A stretch of DNA of 64,000 nucleotides, from the NCBI GenBank assembly GCA_026874595.1, contig CM049321.1:1424479-1488478 (forward strand), written 5' to 3'. Under the pieces are notes generated by a model, which had not been told where the DNA came from, did no database searches, and worked only from the letters and a program-made list of their open reading frames with translations. The DNA comes from Sipunculus nudus. Its lineage: Eukaryota > Annelida > Sipuncula > Golfingiida > Sipunculidae. Shown piece after piece: positions 43,301 to 55,300 of the stretch; the stretch's first letter is position 1, and each line of letters begins with the position of its first letter. The translations under genes were made by a program, and so were the position numbers.

Positions 43301-46300
43301 TGCAGGAGGGCGTTTTTTCTTATTTTTAATTTTTTTGTATGTTTCGATAAAAAATGTTAAATATAAGGGAAAAGCATGATAATAACATATTTATTATGCT
43401 AAACAAGTAAAAGAACTACATAAAAAAGGAAATTTTTATCAAGATTGTATGATTTTATCTTCTTGAAAGAAATGGCTGAGCAGCTGGAGCTCAAAATTGG
43501 TAAGTTTCTATTGAAAATCAAAATCAAAATTTTTGACACGGTGGGTTAAAAATGATCTGGGTGGTGCCTGAGAACCATCCCTTTTATTTATTATTGGCCT
43601 AATATATCATAATGACTCATCAAATATCCCACAAGATTTCTATGACAATGCTATATTAAGTATAACACATATGAGGTATATTATGGCTAATAAGGCTGCA
43701 ACAATACATTATCTCAGAATACCATTATGCTCCTCACACGGCGGCTGTACACTGCCATCTCCTTTGTTTTAACCGCTGCGTTGTGTGACAAGGTCCTCTG
43801 GGTCAGTACACCAGGGTGCGCACAGAGCAAAGAACTGACAAATGAGAGCGTGGTATTGCATTTTGCATCCAGCTCAAAATTTTAAACATGATTGGTCTTC
43901 CTGGGTTGGACTCTCCCCTTTCCAAAATCTTGGATCCATCTCTGAATGTGTCCCTTTAAATGACTTACCCAGATGCTTTCCCTGAGAAGAACACCTGCGG
44001 CTGACCACCGTCCCCCAGGATGACCGTGTGATGACTACCCGCTGAGAGGTCAAATGGGTGGATCGTCATTGGTAACTGTGATCCAGCATAAAGGAAGTTT
44101 AAATAATATGAACATGTTTCTTATACAGCTTTCTTGTAGGCCACACACTTAAAATGATTGACAGATACAAAGACAATGTTCTAGCTAATATTAAAAGGGA
44201 CATTAATAAACATGATTGTATATAATGCAATTTTTATGGGGTTTTTTTTTCTTCTTTTTTGGCCAATAAAATTCTGATGCTTGGTGCAGTATGTGTGATT
44301 TTTAATATCTAAATACAATGTAACAGGCAGGGTTACCTTCTTCCATCAAAGTGCTGATGTGACTGTTTGCCTCAATACAAGTCAAGGTTACATATAAATG
44401 TTAAGGTCACACAGACATACTGTACAGTTGCTGATATATATGTAACTTTTTTTTATTGTTATTCATTCACCTTTTTATGAACAGTTGAGATGAACTTAAA
44501 CTTAAGACAACGTGTCCCACCTTTATATACTTCACCTGAGGCAGTGTATATAATTTATTGTCATGGTAACTTACTGTTACAGGCTGAGGAGCTACAGCAG
44601 TGGATCCCGTGACACCAAGCTGACCTTCACTATTGTCACCCCACACAAACACCTGTAAGTATAATACCTCCATAATGATATCATATCATACACATGATAT
44701 CTGGTATAATATAGATATATATATCACCAAAACATCATTTTAATGATTATCTCAAATTATTATTGTCCCAAGATGGCAGTATATTGTCTCACCTCCACTG
44801 GGTGGTGTGAGATATTACATATATCCTCATTTTTTTTGTTTGTCTGTTAGCAACTTTATAAAAGAAGTTCTGAACAGATAATGATAATTTTGTAGAGGCT
44901 TCAGAACACACACTGTGACAGACATTTGCATTTCTGCTGGCTCCTTTTACATGAGTGCTTTACTTCTGTTATTAGATTTATATTTCATAAAAACCTCTTT
45001 AATTTGTCCAAAATCCCTTGCAGATAGGCAATATTCAAATATCTCCCAACAGTCAAACCTTTTCTGTTCACAAGGGATCACCAAGAGTGTTTCAACACCC
45101 AAATCAGCATTTCTTGCAATAGCCTGCCCTTTATTAAATGTTTTTTTTTTAAGTTTAGTATATTGAACAGGGGTGATCATATAAAGTTTTTTTTAATAAA
45201 GGATAGGTCCATGGCCTGTAGGTGGCACTGTCTATTGAATGAGGATGAAGGTATCTATATAATATGAAGGATGTGTTTCTTTTAGGTTTCCAGGAATAAT
45301 CACTGATTCATAACTTGTCATTAAGGACAAATCTCTGAGGTTCTATCATGATTTCACCATTTAGCATCCTTTTGGCCCTCTGACATTAGAGAGTATGCCC
45401 AGTATACAGGCTGTAAGAGTGCCGTTACATCCTTCAACGAGGAACGCACTTGAAGTCTCTATGAGGATGCAAATATTTTCATCATTTCTGACAACACCCC
45501 ATTACCTACAGGTACTCTGGCACTTGACAAAAACCAGACCAATTAGCTTTTTTTAGTATACTTTCTAACAACACCTTCTATGAGCCAGAAGAATTTCTTT
45601 TAACTCAGCACATTGGTAAATCCCTCTACATGCTTGTTCAATTTCTGACCACATGAATACAAGCATGGCTCGCACTCGTTACTGGATGGCAACCAACTTG
45701 TACATGATACAGGAAATGACTCTTTATCATAGAGACAAAGTTTCAGTTTGGGTTGTGAGTTCACATGTATTCTGTTGTGTTAATTCATCATTTGTAGCTT
45801 AATGTTAAGATTATGGGCTGTTTAACTCAATATCAATGCAACATGATTGAAGACCACTGCAATGCATTCCCCAGTATTGATAGAATCATGAATCAAGTTA
45901 AGCTTACTAGCATTATAGGTGCCAGCTGAGTTGTGTACTCACAGTTATTCACCATTAAACCATTCAGGTACTAGAAGGATTAAAACTAAGGATATTCCAA
46001 AACTTTAACCATGGTCAAATAAAGTAAATATTTGAGTAGCTGTGTTTGTGGTTGTGTACTAGCACATGTGTATGTATGTGTGCTGATGTTTGTGTATGTC
46101 TGACCTTAAGATCTCCTGTGAGTGCTGCCACGTGGTTTGCCCCTGCCACGACCTTCACAACCTTTTTACCAGTAAGGGAGCTGATGCAGCAAGGATGCAG
46201 TCTGAAAACAAAAATATTTATCATCAATAGCCGACAAGAGCACCGTAAATGTGCAAAATACACCTGTCTTATGTCTTGTGACCCCTGACCTCATTAAATA

Positions 46301-49300
46301 TGAGTGAATTTTGTTGAGAATTAATTTCAGGTGAGAAACTGTATCGGTTAATATTTCTGTTGTGTTTCATCAAAATCCATCATATTCCTGATAAGTTATC
46401 GCTGTGACACCACAAAGTAGCCTCAAGATCACATTATATATACGTGGATTTTACCTATAATCAAACTGGTGCGAGATAATCTGTTGGTAAGTAGTTCTTG
46501 TCAGTTTTGTGAAAATCCATCAAATTCCTGGTAATAGGGGGACAAACTGTCTCACCTGTCCAGAGTATCCCCATGCCCAAGCTGACCAAGTTGACCACTG
46601 CCCCATGTCCAGACCTCCGTGTCAAGTACAGGGTCAGACAGAGCTGTAACGGTCACATGATCCCCTAAAACACAGCAAGAGGATAGGTATCTTGTAAGGT
46701 AGTCACAATCACATAATCTGTAAATGCTAACACAGGGACATTGTGATATGTTTAAACAAGACCAAATCCAGTTAGCAGAATAACAGTGAAGTGTTCAAAG
46801 GGTTCGTAATACTTCAAAATGTTTACCTTTCCAACAGAAATGCATAAATCTAGTTTGCCTTTCCACAAGAAAATTTTCCTTTCCACTACAAATGCATCCT
46901 CATATGATAATTATCAAATTAAACTTTCAATCAGTCACTTCCATTTTGATATTTCTGTGGAACCGTTACACCTGTGTTTTTATGGTGCAGCTTTATGCTA
47001 TGACACCATAAATCTTTTTTATCTTGAATATAGACAGTAGCAATTATATAACAAATTGACCAATAACATATTTCCTTACAAAGTAAGAATGGGGCTAGGG
47101 TTTAGACTTAAACTCTGCTATATTATGGCTCCACTGCTTTGTAAATCATAAAGCTCTATGATTCCATCAGCGAAGCCATAATAGTACAGGTACCAAGTAG
47201 CTCCTGGTTTCAAAGTTATCATACGATGGCATATTTTGGTTTATTTTTAGTATTTTTCATTATTTGTGATGTTGGGAAACTTTCCATCGGATCGGAACAA
47301 AATGAAAAATGCCTTTTAATGCATCTGTTGAGACAGACGGCAAGATGTTATTACAACCCCTGTGTTCATCTTGGGGCTGTAACAATTTGACAGCGCCCCC
47401 ATATACATCGCAATACAGATTCCAATATAGTGTGATTATTATCTGCACAATATCAGTTTGAGTATTATCTGTATTATCAATACACTGAAAATATGTTATT
47501 TGTTTTGCAAAACTATTAACAGAAGTGGCTGTTAAGATGATGATGACAACCAAACTTTATTAATAGTTTGGGAATAAATTTTGTTTTTTGATGGTTTGGT
47601 ATCTTTCTATGAATGGATGCAGATTATACTATATATAGTGTCCTAGTGCCGACATAGTAATTCAATTCACCATCCATAGTACATCCTACCTATGATATGG
47701 CCTACCCCTATTTATGACCACATGTCTAATTATAGACACACCATGAGTTTGCAAGGTCCCTTTAGGGAGCTCTCACTAAAGTCAAAATACTCAAAGACTC
47801 CGTTGAAAGCTACACTCCCATTTCTGGCCATTTTTTGCTCTTTAAACCCCCTCCCTTTACTGGACCTGAGGACTTTTTTTAGGATTTGTCATTAGTTCTC
47901 CCAAGTTCCACCCTTCCTTTTTTTGAAAATCCTGGATCTGCTCCTGGACTCTGTCCCTGCCCTAAGTGTAGCAATAGTCAGCTGCACTTAGCAAATAAAT
48001 CATGATATATAGCTGCTTCAATGAAGAACAAGGCCTACAGGCCTAATGCGAACCTGTGCCAAGTTTGGGAGTATGAATGGAGGTTTATTTTTAAAATTTA
48101 ATATTGATCCTTTTAAGTCCTGCATATCAACCTTAGTCATTATGATTTCAGCAAAATGGACATTTCGGACCTGCAAGTTTCAGACTAGGACATTTTAAAA
48201 TAGAATATGGGTAGTCGACAAGCGACTATGTGTATCCGCAGAAATCAGAGTGGGACGGGTGAAGTGAGGCATGGATTAAGTGGCAAGGGGAATAGAGTGA
48301 GGTGTGTTGTATATAAGCATGGATGTCTGCAGCGTAAACATGAATGTAAGTGGTGCCACCTGTCATAAAATCGAGAAAATTGTTCAGGATGTATGAACCT
48401 GCAAAATTTCAGGTGGATAAGTCAAACCACTGCTGAGATATGAGTAATATTATCCCAAGGCAGATGAACAGATGGATGCTGTGCAAAAATGGTTGCAGGT
48501 GGCGCCACCAGTTTTGCCTATGATGAAGAGCTATGTGAGATCTTTACACATGCAAACTTTTGGCCCAATCGCTCAAACAGTTCCAAGATATGAGCTTGGA
48601 TGTCTGCAGAGTAAACGTGAATGTAGGTGGCGCTACCTGTCATAAAATCGAGAAGGCTGTCCAGGATGTATAAACCTGCAAAATTTCAGGTGGATAAGTC
48701 AAACCACTTCTGAGATATGAGTGATTTTATCCCAAGGCACATGAACAGATGGGTGCTGTGCATAAGAGGTTGCAGGTGGCACCACCGGTTTTGCCTATGA
48801 TAGAGAGCTATGTGAGATCTATACACATGCAAAATTTTGGCCCAATCGGTCAAACCGTTCCCGAATTATGAGCATGGATGTCTGCAGAGTGAATGTGAAT
48901 GTAGGTGGCGCCACCTGTCATAAAATCGAGAAAGCGATCCAGGATGTATAAACCTGCAAAATATCAGGTGGATAAGTCAAAACACTGCTGAGATATGAGT
49001 GATATTGTCCAAAGGCAGATGAACAGATGGACGTTGTGCAAAAATGGTTGCAGGGGGGCACCACCATTTTTAGTGTATATCATAAAGCTATCAAAGGGCT
49101 ACATTTGTGCAAAATTTTCAGCCTGATCGGTCAAACCGTTCCGGAGATATGCGGGTTTTTGTGTGGAAACAGACGCACAAATGGACGCTGGGCAGTGAGG
49201 AAAGGTCAGAGGTCAACCAAAAATGAGGGCGCAGCAGTTCACATGTGACCTGATGATAAACCCAATTTGCTTAAAATGCAAACCAAGTTTTTTCAAACAG

Positions 49301-52300
49301 TTGAAAGATATAGTTCCAATAATCTGGGAATTCTGCATCTAAACATTGTGTCTAGAAGTCTAGACACATTGTCTGGACACTCCCCCAGAGCCAGGTCAGT
49401 TGCCTTGGTGATGTCTGGTCCCCACCTGTTTGTCCTGAGTGACCTCTTGACTTGGTTGCTGAAACTCAGCATGTTGTCAAATCTGTTTTCAAATACAGAA
49501 AGCCTTTTTCAATTGCCTACAATGTTTTTTTAAAACTGTATTTACCCAATCTATTCTTATAAAACTGGCAGAACCCTACCATAGAATAATTCTTGTAAAG
49601 TTTAAACCAATCAGCTTAACAGTTTCATCATAAATCAGTGTATAAGCTAGTAGAGTTTAAAATTACATTTTCGCTTGTAAAAAACACATCAATGTAGGTG
49701 GCGCCACTAATACCTCAAAATCAGATATGACATACGTGACAAACATTGGTATAAAATTTGGTGATAATAGCTCTAGCCGTTTCTGAGATTTTAATTTTAG
49801 TGTGCTTTTTTGGACAGATGACTAAATTCAACCTCCTGTAACTTTGCCAAAAATCTGGGAACTGGAACCATTCGAACAAACTTGAGAGAGATTGTTCCAG
49901 GGATCATTTCTGTGAAATATTGTACAATTTGGCTGGACAGTTTCAGAGAAGAAGATTTTTAAAGGTTTTTTAGCTTTTTCCCTATAAAATCTAAATTAAT
50001 GCAGATACCCAATAATAAGCTCCAGGGCACCAAGTTTCACATATGACTAATTCTTACATGTAATTTGGAGCTGCTAGCTCCGACAGTTTCTGACTTACAG
50101 CCATGGACGGCGGAAAGCCAGCCCTGGACGGCGGACGGCTGAGGATGGATGGAGGGATTATGTATATTTAATATATTTAAAGCTCAAGGAAGTATCAAAA
50201 TATCTGTATGTTACACATATTTATTGCCCCAGCGACAGCTCATGGACAATCAGGCATTTATCAGTTATGGAAAGATTGCTTGAACAATCATTTCATTTTG
50301 TATGGTTGTTGCGCAAAACACTTGTATGCTTCTTAACACTTCCTGGCATGTACACCCAGTTGTCAAAGACCATTGTATGACCATTTAATTGAGATTTATA
50401 TACATGTTGAGGGAAGAATGTGAATCTGGGAATATCCCGAATCTGAGAATTCCCATTCTTCCCAGGAAAAATCAGAATTCTCATTCTTCCTGGGAAGAAC
50501 AGTAATCAATTCATAATATCTCTTCATTCTCATTTTCCTGGTTTTCCCCAAGAACAACAGGAATTCTCATTTTTCCCAGAAGTAAATAAATCATAAAATG
50601 GTATCTTCTATAGGTAGGAAATTAAAGGTTAATAAAATAACAATAAACATCAAATTTTGTTTTTATTCCTTTGAAGAAACTTGCCATTAGCAAGTTAATA
50701 AAATGACTGCAGTGAAAGAAATTGAAAGAAAAAAAAAATGATGGTAATATGATACTTTTGCCAACTTGCAGTAGTATCCATATTATTTCATGAATAGAAT
50801 CTGATTTTTTGTGTAACATTTATCCAAAATTCAGAGTTAATGTGAAAGAAAGATAGTATCTTTTTTAGAAAGAATCAAGATAAGCATACTTTTTATGATG
50901 AAAATGGAGTTGAAAGCTGGCATGAAATATTCTTTCTGGGATAAATGAGAATTCCCATTTTCCCAGGTTTGAATTTCAAATCTGAATTCCAGTCTCTTCC
51001 AGGTGGATTGTGAATTCTCATTTTTCCTGGGAAAGACTGTAATTCTCATTCTTTGCGGGAAGATTCTTGATCTTCCAGATTCTCATTCTTCCCTCAACAT
51101 ATACATGTATTGAAGCAAGAAGCCTCAGTACAAACCAGTGACATGTACTGAACTGGCAGGGTTTTATTGTTAACAAAAACATGAAAAGACTCACGGACAG
51201 GCTTCTTGAATGACGGTAGTGATGCGTTCCTCGAGTGAGCCTTAAGCCTGTTGTGACCTAGAGCCATGGATCTAGACCTCTGGATGTTATTATCTGTTGG
51301 GTGAAAACAAACAGAAATACATGTATAGCAAACAGGTACATTACTACAACAACAACAGTTCCCTGTAAAGGATGGAAAATATTATGGCTGTCCTTCTGAA
51401 ATGGGAGAAAAGACGTTTTAAATGCATGAAATAAATGGTTATTTCCTATTAAATCTTATTGACACAACATCTTATCTGACAATAAGTCTAAATGTTAACC
51501 TTGTGCAAATGGTCAAAATTACTCATCTGCTGATTCAAAATTTACTATGTACAAAGTGTTATGCATTTTTTTCACATTTGATACAGTAAAATCTGTCTGA
51601 CACTTATTGGTGTAACAACAAAATATTAATTATCACTGATCTGTTTTTATTTAATACGTATAAATTTCAGTGTGTATATTCCATAAAACTTTTATGTCTT
51701 TACCCTTTAGCCAATTTAAAACTACAGAAAACTCTTTTATTAACAATATGATGGAATGAACCTTTATCAATATTTTAACTGGGATTTGATAAAATGAACA
51801 AAAGCATTGGAAATGTGCATAATAGAACTGTCTTATGTCTTGTGACCTCTGACCTCAGTAAAGTGTGAATTTTGCCCAAAATGTAAATAAGGTGAGTAGC
51901 TCTATTGATTATATTCATAATAAGTTTCATAAAAATCCATAAGACGTTTATCATTATTTCTATCAAGTCATCAGGGCGCCACCAAAGTCCTGTAGCCTCT
52001 GTCTCATTTAATATGTAAGATTTTGGAACTAATGGAACTAAGGTGAGATATTATTCTAGTTAATATTTATGTTGAGTTTATCAAAATTCATCATATTCCT
52101 GGTAAGGTATCACGGCCACACAACAAAGTAGCCTAGTGACCTAGCTCTGACCTTATTATATATGAGAGCTTTTTTCCCAATATTCAGACTCCGGTGAGAT
52201 TATCTATTGGTAACTTAAAGGGGCCCAATCACCTATAAAAGCATGTTGAATAAACATGAAAAAAATAACGTCTTCTCTCAGAAAAAAAACTGGTACTTTT

Positions 52301-55300
52301 GCCCTGAAACCGTTGGCTTACTCCTATACATGAGTGTTAAATACAGTGGATTGGGTGTGATAACAGGTGTGAACATAAACACAGCCCATGGGACTACGTG
52401 CACCACCTGGGCCAAAACAAATGTCAATCAGGAGGTACCCTGACTGACTTGGTCCCAAAAATGTAATACATGTTCCCGCTGGCTGAAACATCATATGTTA
52501 TCTGTTGCGCATGCACAAAATCGGACCTCAAGACACGCGGCCTTGTTATTGTAAATAGACACACGTAGACTGTGTTTACAAACATGCTAAACCATAACAA
52601 GATGTTAAACAGCAAAAAGGGAGACACTGAGACTGTCTGTTGGGATATTTTTGCCTGGGAACTTTTGTATAAAGCAAACGTGAACTGATAGTGTGAAAGA
52701 AAAGGCATACTATTGCTCCTGATTATGTTCCCCTAAGTAGTTATGGTGAGTATCGTGAAAATCCATCAGAGCCCCAGTAAATTATCACAACGACACTAAA
52801 AGTTAAAGGACGGATGGACCATGGGTATACCATAATGCATCCCGTCATTGACAAGTGTATAATAAAAAGTACAACAATTTACTGTATAGGCCGTTATATA
52901 TCCTTGACTCACCTGTGTTACATTTACGGACATCATCAACTGATGCAGAACTAGCTAGACTGGTTGGGCTGGCGTCTGACAGTGACGCTAGCTCCACCTC
53001 GCTGGCTGCCGTCGTCAGCGTTAATTTATCAACAGTTGTGCGTAGATTTGACACCATCTTGCTGGTCAATGAGGACATGTACTCTTGCACAGCCGCAGGA
53101 CTCGTTGGAACGTACTGAAAAAGACTTTCCATTTTCTTCACCAGGGGGCTCTGGGGACTGCCAGCATCGTCATTCTCTGCTAAATTTTTTGTTCGTCCAT
53201 CTTTGACTGGTGGTGTTACAAGTTCTGTGGACAGGTGGCGCTCCAGGTACTCCCTTGCTTCATTTTCGTCAATAATAACTGATAATTTTGACTTGCGGGA
53301 TGGTGATGTTGGAGAGGAGACTGCGCTTGTGGAATCATTTTGTTCCAATGGCAGCTGTATATTTTGCCTATCACTCTCACTATTGCGCGTCATTTCATTT
53401 ACAGAATCAACACTAGTCCTCGTATCAACATTTCCTGCATTACTGTTTGCGGATCCTGTTAACTGTTCTTCATATTTGACAGTTCCTTCAATGTACACAC
53501 TTTCCTTTTCTGGTGTTGTTTCCTCTGTATGCGAAACTGTGTGTTCCACAGAAACAAGTTCCAAAACAACATCTTTGGAATCAGCATACTGTTCCGAAGA
53601 TGCTGCACTTTGACTAGATGATCCTTTCACTGATTTACACCCTGTACCATGTGACTCTTGATCAGTTTGTTCATCTTTAACACTGTGACCCTCCTGTGAA
53701 GGTTTGTTTCTCACATTGGCACATAGGTGGAGACACTGGCAGCCCCTCTGATTGTTTTCTGGAGAATCACACACAATACAGCGTCCACCCGAGACCACCT
53801 TTGTACTTCCATGACTACACCCATTTTCTGTAATTTGGGATTGACTCCCTTCTGATGGATTTCCCAAAGACTCAAGTTCTATTGATATTTTTTCTGTATT
53901 TACACATAAACTGTCTGTTTCTGATAATCGATCCATCTTTTCATCTTCAACTGGTGTTCCTCTGTCTATATCACTAAGCATGGCTGGACTTTCCATTAAT
54001 GCATGTGGCGTCACACCCTCTTGCTTTTCAGTCTCAGGACTGTCTGGAATATCCTCCTTTTCAATCACTGTTTCCATGGTAACAGATATTTCTGGGTGTT
54101 CAGAAGTCTCCTTTTGAGCAGTGGATAAAGGAGTCTGAGGGGGTGTTGCTATGGAAACAGGTATTTGGGATGACAGAGGATCTGTGAGAACCATGTTTTG
54201 ATTATGTGACACTGTACACCTGTGGTGATCCGTAATAATACATGTATCTCCGTTTTCGGTGAAAGAATAACGCTCTTCACTGCATTTTTGGCATTTTGAC
54301 AGTGATGATATGGAAGCTGTTTCTGCAATGGTGCTGTTATCACCATCTTTTTTTAACTGAAAAGAATTCCCAGAACTGATACTGAGGGAACTCTGGGATA
54401 GATTAGAATTAGAACCTGACAGACCAATCAGTGAGCGGTTACTCTCATGTGACAGCACAGACAGGTCTGACTGGCTGATGTCAAGGTGACCATTAAGTGT
54501 AGACTTGTTTCCATCTCGACTTTTGCACACAAGAACTGCAGTGTGTTTTTCACCACAGCAAGCCTGCAAGACATGTTTACCCTCTAAAAAATCCACTCGC
54601 TGTGGAGTCATGCATTTTTCCGGCCCTGTCATACCAAGGTGCATGCCTAGACCCCAGACCCACAATTCCCCATCACAAGTCACTGAAACTGTATGGTCTT
54701 TTCCGCACACAACCTGTCGAAACCATGGTTTCCGTAAAACTTCACCTGGTTGTGACAATGGTGACAGGTCACCATGATTACCATGGTTTGTATTAAAATG
54801 AACTTTTTGGGGAAGCACATATTCTTCTTTTACGCCAGTTCCACACTGTCCAAGACTTGAGTTCCCCCAACAATAAACACAACCATCAGCTGTGACTGCT
54901 GCAGAATGGCTGTCCCCACATCCAGCATCAACAACAGGCCATTCTGTGGAAAAACAGACTGAATTAAAAGATATCAACAGATAAAGCAGTGGTGCAACTC
55001 TGAAGCCTATCAAACAGAACAGCGAAATTTATCTGTGACAAATGATACTAACTTGAAAATAAGTCTTAAAAATAATTAATTTTATTTATTATAAATTATA
55101 ATAATATTTAACTAGAATACGGGTAGTCGATCAGCGACTACGTGTATCCTCCAAAATCAGAGTGGAACAGGTGAAGTGAGGCATGGATTGAGTGGCAAGG
55201 GGAAACAGAGTGAGGTGTGTTGCATATTAGCATGGATGTCTGCATAAGAAAAACCACTACTGAGATATGAGTGATTTTAGCCCACGGAAGACAAACAGAA

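Noticed and set aside
50405-51099. Solo LTR, because the ends read TG...CA
   Set aside because: The ends are long inverted repeats, not just TG/CA, and no primer-binding or polypurine signals were seen.
52855-54796. Several plus-strand open frames of 60-136 codons
   Set aside because: They are antisense to the large ALS2 exon, whose minus frame carries clear RCC1 homology.
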